Shown here: positions 9,264 through 18,656 of the stretch, one piece after another
How positions within the stretch are numbered: the stretch's first letter is position 1
Layout of the letters: each line of letters opens with the position of its first letter
Source: Acidobacteriota bacterium
GTDB lineage: Bacteria > Acidobacteriota > Terriglobia > Terriglobales > Acidobacteriaceae
Assembly: GCA_025353435.1 (NCBI GenBank)
Contig: JANXQR010000647.1
Location: forward strand, 1-33,419
Reading direction: 5' to 3'
Length of the DNA: 33,419 nucleotides
Position numbers and translations under genes: made by a program
Notes under the pieces: generated by a model
Database searches by the model: none
What the model saw: only the letters and a program-made list of their open reading frames with translations
What the model was told of the DNA's origin: nothing

Positions 9264-10451
9264 TCAGACCCGTTCGACAGCCATCGCCACGGCATTCCCG
9301 CCGCCCAGACAAAGTGCGGCTACCCCGCGTGTTTTGCCCCGCTGAGCCATCGCTGAAAGCAGCTTCACCAGCACCGCCGCCCCGCTTGCCCCAATCGGAT
9401 GTCCTAAGGCCACCGCGCCACCGTGCACGTTGACCCGCGCCGGATCGAGTTCCAGGTCGCGAATTACCGCCAACGCTTGAACCGCGAATGCTTCATTTAA
9501 CTCGAACAAATCAACGCTACCCGGGTCCCAGCCCACCTTCGACATGAGCTTTCGGACGGCATCTATGGGCGCCAACCCGAACCACTCAGGCTCCCTGCCC
9601 GCCGTAACTGCGCCCCGGACGACCGCCAGCGGCTTCAGTCCGAAATCCCTTGCCCGATCCGCGCTCATAAGCACTACCGCCGCAGCCCCGTCGCTCACTC
9701 CAGGCGCGTTCCCCGCCGTGACGGTGCCGCCCTCCTTAAATGCAGGTTTGAGCCTCCCCAGCACTTCCACTGTCGTCTCCGGCCTGATTCCTTCGTCCGA
9801 TACGAAAAGTCGAGGCGCCTCACCCTTCTTCGCTGCCAGAATCTCGACCGGCAAAATCTCGTCCTTAAACTTGCCCTCCAGTGTGGCCCTTGCGGCCTTC
9901 TGGTGCGATTCGGCTGCGAAGGCGTCCTGTTCCTCGCGGGTTATGCCGTACTTCTCCGCAATCATCTCCGCACCCACGCCCATGTGGAATCCGCGGTAAG
10001 CCTCCCACAGGCCATCGTTCACCATTGCGTCAACTACGGTTCCATTTCCCATGCGATAGCCAGAACGGGCCTGCGGTAGGAGGTAAGGGGCGTTGCTCAT
10101 CGATTCCATGCCGCCCGCCACCATCACTTCCGCGTCGCCCGTCTGAATAGCCTGGGCGGCAAGCGCCACCGCACGCAGGCCAGATCCGCAAACCTGGTTA
10201 ACGGTAAGCGCAGCGGACTCCGCGGGCAATCCTCCGTAGATAGCCGCCTGCCGTGCCGGATTTTGCCCCAGGCCGGCCTGTAGAACGCAACCCATAATGG
10301 CTTCATCCACTTGCGCCGGATCGACCCCCGCCCGCCTGACCGCCTCCCGGACTACGAAAGCTCCGAGCCTCGGGGCGGCAAAGAATTGCAGAGAGCCCTG
10401 GAACTTCCCGATTGGCGTGCGCACCGCTGAAACAATAACGGCTTCCTTCAT
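9264..10451 (-). CDS. Thiolase (acetyl-CoA C-acetyltransferase)
   Basis: Start re-assigned to ATG at 10449-10451 ([21 protein letters not shown]) preceded by an [69 protein letters not shown] and [10 protein letters not shown] are thiolase active-site motifs. Confidence 0.97.
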   Translation of the reverse strand: MKEAVIVSAVRTPIGKFQGSLQFFAAPRLGAFVVREAVRRAGVDPAQVDEAIMGCVLQAGLGQNPARQAAIYGGLPAESAALTVNQVCGSGLRAVALAAQAIQTGDAEVMVAGGMESMSNAPYLLPQARSGYRMGNGTVVDAMVNDGLWEAYRGFHMGVGAEMIAEKYGITREEQDAFAAESHQKAARATLEGKFKDEILPVEILAAKKGEAPRLFVSDEGIRPETTVEVLGRLKPAFKEGGTVTAGNAPGVSDGAAAVVLMSADRARDFGLKPLAVVRGAVTAGREPEWFGLAPIDAVRKLMSKVGWDPGSVDLFELNEAFAVQALAVIRDLELDPARVNVHGGAVALGHPIGASGAAVLVKLLSAMAQRGKTRGVAALCLGGGNAVAMAVERV

Positions 10452-10705
10452 TTCCAACCTCCTGGCGAACGAGCCCAAGCATAGCAATTCCGCTCGTCAC
10501 AAGTGAATGAACGATCGCTGCACACCAAACGGGTTTGTCGTCTCGTCGTTTCGATGTGTAGAGTTGTTTTGCGGATTCGAGACTCCTTGTTAGCGTCCTG
10601 AGTTGCCTAACAAAATGATCGCGCCTCGATTTAAATCGTCGAAACCCCGGAGCGAGATCTCCCGTCCAACCTGAAGGGCAATCCGCAAGGGTAAGGTATG
10701 GTGCC

Positions 10706-13700
10706 GTGCGTAAGCTGATCCTGCTCGCTCTGACAGGCTTTTTGGTGCTGAATGCGCATGGCGCTCGGCGTCTATCTGTCGCTCAACTTGAAGAGACCCT
10801 CACCGTCGCCGTCGCAGAGCATCGCGCGGACGCTGATATTGTGCGCCAGATAGCCGGAATCGAGCTCTCAGAGCGTCTCACGGCGGCCACCCTCGACCGT
10901 CTCGCAGCCCGCATTTCGCTTCAGCCACGAACCGCGCTCGCGCTGCAACTGCTGTCCGATCAATCCGCTTTCCTTGACCCACCCAGTAGCGAATTCCTCG
11001 CCACTGCGGCGCCAGACGCGGAATCACAGCAGCAGATGCTCGAATCGGCGCGCGCCAACTCGGTCGAAACATGGGCCCGCCTTCCGAATTTTTTTGTCGC
11101 CCGCGACACCACCCGCTTCGACGATGGCGCCGAGGTGCTCAAACAAGGCGACTGGCCCGTCCGCGCAGGTCTCCATTCTGTTGGCACGTCCACACGGCAG
11201 ATCACTTTCCGCGACGGCAAAGAGGTCGTAGATCCAACGGCTGAAGCCTCATCCAAGTCGGCCTCCGAACTCGGCTTACACAGCTGGGGGGAATTCGGTC
11301 CGGCCTTAACAGTTGTCTTGACTGACATGGCAAAAACGAAAGCTTCTTTCAGTCATTGGGAGCAGGTCTCCGGGGTGCTGGCCGCTGTCTATCACTACCA
11401 GGTCCCGCGTGAGGCCTCGCATTACGCTGTTACTTACAGCTTTTCACGCGAGCAGATACTCGGCCGAACCCAATACGGTGTCCCGGGTCGTGATCGGTCT
11501 CCCCAGCAAGTCGCCAATATCCCGCGCGCTTCTGAAATTCAGGCATATAGTGAAACTCCCAGCTACCACGGCTCCATCGCTCTCGACCCCACAACCGGCG
11601 CGGTGCTCCGCTTAACCATTGAGGCGGAACTCAGCAAGGGTGACCCCCTCCAGCGCGCGGCAACTGCGATCGAATACGCACCGGTGGTCATCGGTGATAG
11701 GAAATACATCTGCCCATCACGCAGCCTTGCCATTTCCCTCCAACCCCCGGGCCGTGGCGCCTGCGGCTTGAATTCGACCACTCCAGGCGTGGGAAGCAAT
11801 TCTCTCGGTTGGCAAGGCTCTGTTTCCGGTTGCGGCAACTCTCCCGTCCTCCTGATCAACGAGACCACATTCACCAACTACCATCGACTTGGCTCGACGG
11901 CTCGCATCGTGGCGGACGGCTCATCTCCGGCTCCCGAGGACTTCAAACCGTCCGAGTTGAAAGAAGCGACCGCTCCTGTTGCCAATCCGCTACCCCCTGT
12001 GACACAGGAAATGCAATCATCTCGGGGCGGCGGCGATCAAGGTCAGGCGCCTCCCGCCCCGGTCGCTGACTCTTCACCGACCACCTCGACCTCGGCCACT
12101 GTCGCGACACCTCCGGCCCCCGCAACGCCCATAATTCCTGAAGTCAGCATGAGCGATGTTGATGAAGTTCCCGATTTTCCTTCCGGGCCTGCACAAACGG
12201 ATACCGGGTTTTCACTCAAGGTCACCACGCGTCTGGTCGACATCGGGCTCGTGGCTACTGACAAAAAAGGCCACCCGGTAACCGATCTCAAGCCTGAAGA
12301 CTTTGAGGTTTACGACGGAAGTCGCAAACAGGAGATCCGTTTCTTCACCGCTCCCACGGCTCCCGCGCAAATAGCAGTGGCTTCCGCTCAAGTGGCAGTG
12401 ACTCCGCCAGCGCCGGCTGAGCAACCGCATCAGGATTTCTCTAACCGTGCCCCGGAACCCACTCCTTCAGCTCCCCCATCGGCCCCGCGCGAAACAGGTG
12501 GGACGATCCTGCTGGTCGACGAGAGCCACATAGCCTGGGGCGACATGCAGAATGCCCGCAATCACATGCTGAAGTTTCTGGAGACGGTGCCACCCTCAGA
12601 ACGCGTTGGCCTCTACACCATGAACGGACTCGCCTTCCATGTCCTCATCGAGGTCACGTCCGATCACGCCGCACTCACTGCTCGGCTCAAGAAATTCATG
12701 CCCACGGCTCAGTCGCTCCAGAAGGCGCAGGAAGAGGAGACGCGCAATCGCCAGCAATACGATTATGTTCACAACGTTGCCGATCTCAACTCAGTGAACG
12801 GCAATCACAATGACGTGGCCGATGCCGAACAGCCGATCGATCCGCAGCTTCTCACCATGGGCAACAATCCGGCCCGTGCCTCATTGATCATCCTTGCCCA
12901 GGTAGCCCGCCATCTCGCGTCCATTCCGGGGCACAAGAACCTGGTGTGGGTCTCAAGCGATAACGTTTTGGCGGACTGGCAGGATCAGCAGGTTGGAATC
13001 GACAAAAGCCCAAAATCAATCGAGTCATTCGCACTGCGCGCTCAGGAAGCGATGAACGAAGCGCACGCCGCGGTGTACCCGTTTGATGTATCCCAACTTG
13101 AAGCCGGCGGCATCGGGGCTGACCTGCAGCACGCCAACGTGCAGCTTGCTCCGGCGCAGGCAGATAACATGGCTACCGCGGCCTCCGCGGGCGGAGGAGG
13201 CGGAGCCGGGACCTCCGTACGCGACACTGGGAATGGCCGCATCACCGCCACCATGAGTCAGGACCTTCATCCCATCCAGGGACAGGTACGCGATCTGGCT
13301 TCCGCCACGGGAGGCCGCACCATTCGCCGCTCCGGCGACCTGGCTTCCGAGCTTAATGGAATTGTCGACGACGGACGTGCCACCTACCAGTTGAGCATTT
13401 CTCCCGAAGGGCCGGCAGACGATCAGTATCACAAGCTGACAATCAAGCTCACCGGGCGCAAAGGAGTCACCCTCCGCTACCGCACCGGCTACCTCTACGC
13501 CAAGGAGCCGGTAACGCTCAAAGATCGATTCCGGCAGGCCATCTGGCGTCCCACCGATGTAACCGAAATCGGTGTCACCGCTCAGGTAAACGCAAGCGGT
13601 GCCGAGTCTGCCGTCAAGCTCAACATCACTGCTGGTGACCTGGGAATGGAGCAGCGGGGCAGCCGGTGGATGGACAAGCTCGATATTTTCTTCATCCAGC

Positions 13701-13939
13701 GCGATGACGCGGGAATACACGCTCAGGTGGAGGGCCAGACCCTGGGCCTCCGTCTCAAAACAGCCACTTATCAAAACGTTCTGTCACTTGGGGTGCCATT
13801 CGAACGCGCAATTGAGTTGCACTCAGGCATGGCTTCTCTCCGAGTCCTTGTGGTCGATGAAAACTCCGGCCGGATCGGCTCCATCACCATTCCTGCCGCT
13901 GTGCTCCACTCTGCCCCGCTGCAGGCAAAATCGTTTTAG
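10706..13939 (+). CDS. Secreted protein: N-terminal domain of unknown function fused to an acidobacterial VWFA-related domain
   Basis: 1077 aa, GTG start, signal peptide MRKLILLALTGFLVLNAHG. Residues from about 500: FSLKVTTRLVDIGLVATDKKGHPVTDLKPEDFEVYDGSRKQEIRFF...TILLVDESHI...VGLYTMNGLAFHVL...GHKNLVWVSSD, typical of the acidobacterial VWFA-related family. Confidence 0.88.
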   Translation: MRKLILLALTGFLVLNAHGARRLSVAQLEETLTVAVAEHRADADIVRQIAGIELSERLTAATLDRLAARISLQPRTALALQLLSDQSAFLDPPSSEFLATAAPDAESQQQMLESARANSVETWARLPNFFVARDTTRFDDGAEVLKQGDWPVRAGLHSVGTSTRQITFRDGKEVVDPTAEASSKSASELGLHSWGEFGPALTVVLTDMAKTKASFSHWEQVSGVLAAVYHYQVPREASHYAVTYSFSREQILGRTQYGVPGRDRSPQQVANIPRASEIQAYSETPSYHGSIALDPTTGAVLRLTIEAELSKGDPLQRAATAIEYAPVVIGDRKYICPSRSLAISLQPPGRGACGLNSTTPGVGSNSLGWQGSVSGCGNSPVLLINETTFTNYHRLGSTARIVADGSSPAPEDFKPSELKEATAPVANPLPPVTQEMQSSRGGGDQGQAPPAPVADSSPTTSTSATVATPPAPATPIIPEVSMSDVDEVPDFPSGPAQTDTGFSLKVTTRLVDIGLVATDKKGHPVTDLKPEDFEVYDGSRKQEIRFFTAPTAPAQIAVASAQVAVTPPAPAEQPHQDFSNRAPEPTPSAPPSAPRETGGTILLVDESHIAWGDMQNARNHMLKFLETVPPSERVGLYTMNGLAFHVLIEVTSDHAALTARLKKFMPTAQSLQKAQEEETRNRQQYDYVHNVADLNSVNGNHNDVADAEQPIDPQLLTMGNNPARASLIILAQVARHLASIPGHKNLVWVSSDNVLADWQDQQVGIDKSPKSIESFALRAQEAMNEAHAAVYPFDVSQLEAGGIGADLQHANVQLAPAQADNMATAASAGGGGGAGTSVRDTGNGRITATMSQDLHPIQGQVRDLASATGGRTIRRSGDLASELNGIVDDGRATYQLSISPEGPADDQYHKLTIKLTGRKGVTLRYRTGYLYAKEPVTLKDRFRQAIWRPTDVTEIGVTAQVNASGAESAVKLNITAGDLGMEQRGSRWMDKLDIFFIQRDDAGIHAQVEGQTLGLRLKTATYQNVLSLGVPFERAIELHSGMASLRVLVVDENSGRIGSITIPAAVLHSAPLQAKSF

Positions 13940-13999
13940 TACAACGTCTGGCCCAGGAGTTACAATTTTCGCGCCCTTCCAACTCGGAGGAATCACAGC

Positions 14000-15211
14000 A
14001 TGAAACGAACAGGATGCATCGCACTTTTATTGCTCGCAGGGGTTCCGGCGTGGTCTGCCAAAAAGATTACCATTGCGGAACTCAAAGATATGCTTACGAA
14101 CCTGCATCAACAGAGCAAGAGTGATGCCGATGTGTCCAACGCGTTGAAGGAAGTACAGCTCAATGAGGAACTCACCCGAAACATGATGAACAGCCTGGTT
14201 CCGGCTGTCCCAGGGCCCCTTTCAACCGAGCAAATCTACGTGCTTGAAGCGCGGAGTGCCATGCTCGCTCCGCCTCCAAGCGATATTCCCGACACGCCCG
14301 CGCCAGATGCCGCCGCGCAGCAGGCGCTCCTCGCCAAGGCCGATACCTACGCCACCAAGACCTACTCCGCTCTGCCCGGCATCTCGGCCACTCGGACCAC
14401 GTTGCGCTTCCAGGACAACGTCGAAACGCTTGCTGCTGGTTCCGGGTTGCAGGGCAGCGCTACAGACGTGTCCACGGGGTCAGGCACGGTGAGCGCTTAC
14501 CAGTTCGTCCGCTACATCAACGCATCGGACTCACCTATCTCCTTTGAACGCGGCGAGGAAAAGCTTCCGGAGGACAAGACCCACTGGGGTGCAAACGGCA
14601 TGATAGCCCTTGCTCAGCCAGCCCCGAGCCTTGCCCAGGTTTGGGCGGAAGCCAAGGACGGCGGTGCCGTGAAGTGGGTTCGCTGGGAGACCATCAACGG
14701 CCAACCAGCCGCAGTGTTCTCGTTCGAAGTACCAAAGAAAAAGACCCATCTTGCCCTCAACGTCTGCTGCTTCCCCAAGATTGACCAGACGGGGACGGTG
14801 CGATTCACGTCGGCTGGGACCGGGGTCGGAGCCGGGGGGGCCGGCAGCGGCCCGGGAGCAGCGGGGGGCGCCCACGGGAGCCTTCAGACCAACACCGAAT
14901 ACAGTCCCTATAAGGCCGTTGCTCCATATCACGGTGAGTTCTTCATTGAGCCCGAAACCGGGATCATCCTGCGCATGGTCACACAGGTCGAGCTCAAGCC
15001 AAGTGAAGTCGTGCATCAACTCGACACGCGCGTCGATTATGGTCCTGTAACGATCGGTGATAAGTCTCTGGTATTGCCCATGAAAACAGTAGTCGCTACT
15101 GAAGTCGTGCCCTATGGTGAGTCCGGCGGCGGAACCTATCACACCCGCTGCACGCTATTCACATCCGAGTACAAAAACCAGCAACTTACGGGCGCAACAG
15201 CCCAAAAGTAG
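14000..15211 (+). CDS. Secreted protein paralogous to the N-terminal domain of the VWFA protein at 10706-13939
   Basis: 403 aa, signal peptide MKRTGCIALLLLAGVPAWSA. Collinear similarity to the upstream protein: KITIAELKDMLTNLHQQSKSDADV / RLSVAQLEETLTVAVAEHRADADI, and YHGEFFIEPETGIILRMVTQVEL...VDYGPVTIGDK / YHGSIALDPTTGAVLRLTIEAEL...IEYAPVVIGDR. Confidence 0.85.
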   Translation: MKRTGCIALLLLAGVPAWSAKKITIAELKDMLTNLHQQSKSDADVSNALKEVQLNEELTRNMMNSLVPAVPGPLSTEQIYVLEARSAMLAPPPSDIPDTPAPDAAAQQALLAKADTYATKTYSALPGISATRTTLRFQDNVETLAAGSGLQGSATDVSTGSGTVSAYQFVRYINASDSPISFERGEEKLPEDKTHWGANGMIALAQPAPSLAQVWAEAKDGGAVKWVRWETINGQPAAVFSFEVPKKKTHLALNVCCFPKIDQTGTVRFTSAGTGVGAGGAGSGPGAAGGAHGSLQTNTEYSPYKAVAPYHGEFFIEPETGIILRMVTQVELKPSEVVHQLDTRVDYGPVTIGDKSLVLPMKTVVATEVVPYGESGGGTYHTRCTLFTSEYKNQQLTGATAQK

Positions 15212-15264
15212 AACAGGGTCGGCGCTTTGGCCTTTCGGTTCGTATTTGCTACCCTTGCCCTACC

Positions 15265-16545
15265 ATGCACCGCACATTTCTCAGGGTAGTGACCATACTC
15301 CTGCCTTTTCTTCTTGCTCATTCGGTTGGCGGCCAGCAACTGCTCAATCCACAGTCGATCCGCTTTGACGGTGCACCGCAATATTCCACCGATGAGTTCC
15401 TAAGTGTGGTCGGAATAAAAAAGGGCCAGGTTTACACCGCGGACTACTTCAATCAATCCGCTCAGAAGCTCATGGCAACCGGCGTCTTCGACAATGTGGG
15501 CTTCAAATTCGACGGGCTGGAATTGATCTATTCCATCCATGAGAATCCCAACCTGTATTCAGTCGTGATCGGCAATATTCCGATAGAGACCGGTGCGGAA
15601 CTCGATGCACGGCTCCATCAGCAGATCCCTCTATACCACGGAAGAATGCCCTCCGAGGGAACGGTCTTTGACGATGTGCGAAACGCGCTGCAATCAATGG
15701 TTGCTGATGAAGGAATCGACGCCAAGGTGACATTTGTTCCTGGCGGGGATAACCCTGGCAAGAAGGCTACCGCGATTAAATTCTTCATTGACACGCCGCC
15801 TGTCGAGATCGGCGACATCCAGATTACGGGCGCTTCTGATGGTTTGCGTGCTCAGATCGATGAGGCGGCAAAGCGTGTGAACCGGAAGTTCGACGCCACA
15901 AATTCTGCAATAGTCATCGAGGATCAGATCGCCTCCACATACCTCGGTCACGGATATCCGGCCGCCGTCATTCAAGCGCGCCGCTCCGGAAAGCCCGTAT
16001 TGGAAAATGGCGTTGTTCGTGTCCCATATACAGTTACGGTGCAGGAGGGTCACGCTTACAAGCTGGGCTCTGTCAAACTCGCTTCGGGCATTCCGATTGC
16101 GGTGGACGAGGTGGAAAAGCTGACAAGGTCGCGGGATCGCTACACGCAGGAATTCGGTTATGTTACCGGCATGCAAAGTGGAGTTGAAGGCCGGCTGAAG
16201 GGCAAGGGCTATCTGGATTGCAAAGTTAAGGCGAATCCGGAATTCGATGAAACTGCCGGAGTTGTGAACTACACAATCGATGCCGTTCCAGGCCCCCAGT
16301 ACCACCTCGGACTCCTCCAATTCGACAACGTCAGTGATTCCCTCCGCAGTCTCCTTATGCGAAATTGGCAGATGATGCCGGGCGATCCCTTCAATGAAAG
16401 TTATGTCGCCAACTTCATCCTGTTCGCGCAGAAAAGCGACCCGGTGCTGGAACGCAGTCTCGCGGGAGTAAAAGCCACTTACGACGCCCATTCGAATCCC
16501 GATACGCATGAGGTCAACCTTGTGATTCGCCTGCAAAGGCAATAG
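15265..16545 (+). CDS. POTRA-domain outer-membrane-assembly-like protein without a recognisable beta-barrel
   Basis: 426 aa, N-terminal signal-like segment. SIRFDGAPQYSTDEFLSVVGIKKGQVYTADYFNQSAQKLMATGVFDNVGFKF and later EIGDIQITGASDG / AYKLGSVKLASGIPIAVDEVEKL / YHLGLLQFDNVSD are POTRA-like. Ends at EVNLVIRLQRQ. Confidence 0.72.
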   Translation: MHRTFLRVVTILLPFLLAHSVGGQQLLNPQSIRFDGAPQYSTDEFLSVVGIKKGQVYTADYFNQSAQKLMATGVFDNVGFKFDGLELIYSIHENPNLYSVVIGNIPIETGAELDARLHQQIPLYHGRMPSEGTVFDDVRNALQSMVADEGIDAKVTFVPGGDNPGKKATAIKFFIDTPPVEIGDIQITGASDGLRAQIDEAAKRVNRKFDATNSAIVIEDQIASTYLGHGYPAAVIQARRSGKPVLENGVVRVPYTVTVQEGHAYKLGSVKLASGIPIAVDEVEKLTRSRDRYTQEFGYVTGMQSGVEGRLKGKGYLDCKVKANPEFDETAGVVNYTIDAVPGPQYHLGLLQFDNVSDSLRSLLMRNWQMMPGDPFNESYVANFILFAQKSDPVLERSLAGVKATYDAHSNPDTHEVNLVIRLQRQ

Positions 16546-16561
16546 CCGGTATTCTCTTGCC

Positions 16562-17149
16562 ATGCTGCATACAATCTTCGATCACATGTTCACACTGCCG
16601 CTTCCCTTCCTGGAAAAGCTGCTTCGACCCGTCATCGTCTACCTCGTGCTGGTGGTGCTGCTTCGCCTGTTCGGCAAGCGGGAACTCGCCCAGCTGAATC
16701 CGTTCGACCTGGTGGTTTTGCTATCACTCTCCAACACCGTGCAAAACGCGATCATCGGCGATGACAACTCGATCTCCGGCGGCGTTATTGGCGCCGTAGG
16801 ACTGCTCGGCATTAATTGGCTCGTGGTGCGAACGCTCTACAACTCACCTCGACTCACCCGAGTGATCGAAGGCAGTTCAACACTTCTCGTGACCGATGGT
16901 GAAATTGATATGCCCGCCTTGAAGCGCGAATCCCTCACGGAAGAAGAGCTGATGGAGGTCATCCACCGCCAGGGCTTTGAAAGACTCGACCAAGTGGGAC
17001 GCTGCGTACTCGAGCCTAACGGCACCTTCTACGTGGAACCCGTAGAACCATCCTCGGCGGATCGGCAGCACACTGAAGTGCTCGCGCGGATTGATTCCCT
17101 CATGAAGGAGGTTGCCGGGCTGCGAGCAGATATGACGAGGAATTCATGA
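16562..17149 (+). CDS. DUF421 (YetF-like) membrane protein
   Basis: 195 aa. RPVIVYLVLVVLLRLFGKRELAQLNPFDLVVLLSLSNTVQNAIIGDDNSISGGVIGAVGLLGINWL, then a soluble domain SLTEEELMEVIHRQGFERLDQVGRCVLEPNGTFYVEP. Alternative starts at 16562 and 16589. Confidence 0.9.
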   Translation: MLHTIFDHMFTLPLPFLEKLLRPVIVYLVLVVLLRLFGKRELAQLNPFDLVVLLSLSNTVQNAIIGDDNSISGGVIGAVGLLGINWLVVRTLYNSPRLTRVIEGSSTLLVTDGEIDMPALKRESLTEEELMEVIHRQGFERLDQVGRCVLEPNGTFYVEPVEPSSADRQHTEVLARIDSLMKEVAGLRADMTRNS

Positions 17150-18615
17150 TTTCCTCCGGCAAGCCGCAACGTCTCAACGAATACACTCAACTCGTGAGGA
17201 ACTGTTCGTCTGCGATGGTATTACCTACTCGTCTTCTGTCTGCGGCTCTATTTGCCATCACTCTCCCGGCTTCTGGCAGCGTGGTAGCTCAGTCGCTTCA
17301 GCTCCGCCCGGAAAAACCTCAACCAAGCGTCCCGCAATTGAAAAGTGATTCATCCCCGGCACCACGGGCGACGCCCATTCTGCCTTCAGGAACGTGCTTT
17401 CAGGTAGAGATATCCCGCAATTACCCGATGAAAGCCGGCGAGGCTCTCGAAGGCCGTCTCGTCTACCCGCTCTATTTCGACGGCAATCTCGTTGTCGCGG
17501 CAAACACGCCGGTGAGGGGAACAGTCGTCGAACTCCAACCTGACCGCAAAGCGCGCTGGCATGCACGCCTCCGGGGCGATCTCACTCCATTCCACATTGC
17601 CAACGTTCGATTTGACCAACTTGCGCTGCCCGAGGGACAGCGTGCCATCCAGACAAGCGGAGTAGTGACTGGCGCGCCAGTGCTGCGTCTCTACGCTCCC
17701 GGCGCTGCCCCGAAGCGGTCGTTCATTCGGAAAAATTGGGACATTGCCAAGGCTCGGCTTCATGAGCAAGTAGCATTCTTTACCGATCCCGGCCGAGGCC
17801 AGCGCGCGCTTGAGATTCTCTACCACCAGCTCCCTTATCACCCCGAGCACATTCCAGCGCACACGGCGTGGACTTTTGAGATATCCGCACCACTGACCCT
17901 GTCCGACCTTCCAAAGAGCGCCGCATCTCCCTCAGAACCCACCACCATCCCCGGTCGGCCCGAGGTTTGGTCTGTGCGGGCTCTCCTAGTCAGTGAAGTC
18001 ACCTCCGCCACCGCCAAACCCGGTGACCTTGTTGAGGCCCTGGTCGTCGAACCCGTGTTCGATAAAGATCGCCAACTCGTAGTTCCTCAGGGCTCTTTGC
18101 TAGTCGGCAGGGTCACCACAACAAAATCTGCACGCTCATTCGGCCGCAACGGCAAACTCCGCTTCACATTCCAGCAGGTGCGTTTTCCGCACGACGCAGG
18201 AGCACCGGCCACCGATCAGCCGGTCCAGGGTGCACTCTCGGGGGCGACGGCTCAAAGCACTGCTGGACTAACTCTTGACGCCGAAGGAACCGTGAGCCCG
18301 AAGAGCCAGTCGAGCGTCATTGCTCCCCTGTTGCTCTCCATGTTGGCCGGACGCGCCCTGGACAATGACGGAAATCTCACCGTCCAGACCGGCGTCTCGT
18401 CGAACGGGTTCGGCCTCATAGGCAGAGTCGTAGGCCTCGCTGCCCGCAATCGAAACATCGCTGCCGGGTTGGGGTTCTACGCCGCCGCGCTCTCGACTTA
18501 CGAGAACTTCCTGCGCCCCGGCCATGACGTTGACTTCCCCAAAGACACGCGCATCGAAATTGAGACGACGCCCCTCCGAGCGCCCGTCCTGAAACCAGAT
18601 CCTCCAACTGAATAA
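17146..18615 (+). CDS. Secreted/envelope protein of unknown function with two internal VirB10/TrbI-like repeats
   Basis: 489 aa, ATGA overlap with DUF421; internal ATG at 17215 gives a cleaner signal peptide (MVLPTRLLSAALFAITLPASGSVVAQ). Two related segments: KAGEALEGRLVYPLYFDGNLVVAANTPVRGTV and KPGDLVEALVVEPVFDKDRQLVVPQGSLLVGRV. Confidence 0.7.
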   Translation: MISSGKPQRLNEYTQLVRNCSSAMVLPTRLLSAALFAITLPASGSVVAQSLQLRPEKPQPSVPQLKSDSSPAPRATPILPSGTCFQVEISRNYPMKAGEALEGRLVYPLYFDGNLVVAANTPVRGTVVELQPDRKARWHARLRGDLTPFHIANVRFDQLALPEGQRAIQTSGVVTGAPVLRLYAPGAAPKRSFIRKNWDIAKARLHEQVAFFTDPGRGQRALEILYHQLPYHPEHIPAHTAWTFEISAPLTLSDLPKSAASPSEPTTIPGRPEVWSVRALLVSEVTSATAKPGDLVEALVVEPVFDKDRQLVVPQGSLLVGRVTTTKSARSFGRNGKLRFTFQQVRFPHDAGAPATDQPVQGALSGATAQSTAGLTLDAEGTVSPKSQSSVIAPLLLSMLAGRALDNDGNLTVQTGVSSNGFGLIGRVVGLAARNRNIAAGLGFYAAALSTYENFLRPGHDVDFPKDTRIEIETTPLRAPVLKPDPPTE

Positions 18616-18656
18616 ATATCTGTTGCAGATATATCTGTATCGGATATAATGACGCC
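18616..18656 (+). promoter_or_regulatory. PadR promoter/operator: tandem dyads ATATCTG-TTG-CAGATAT and ATATCTG-TAT-CGGATAT overlapping a TATAAT -10
   Basis: Dyads at 18616-18632 (perfect) and 18631-18647 (one mismatch). Consensus -10 TATAAT at 18645-18650. The padR ATG is at 18657. Confidence 0.75.

Noticed and set aside
13025-13774. 249-aa minus-strand ORF within the VWFA gene; likewise 14531-15142 and 15694-16563 minus
   Set aside because: Shadow ORFs antisense to well-supported secreted-protein genes; no motif or initiation signal seen.
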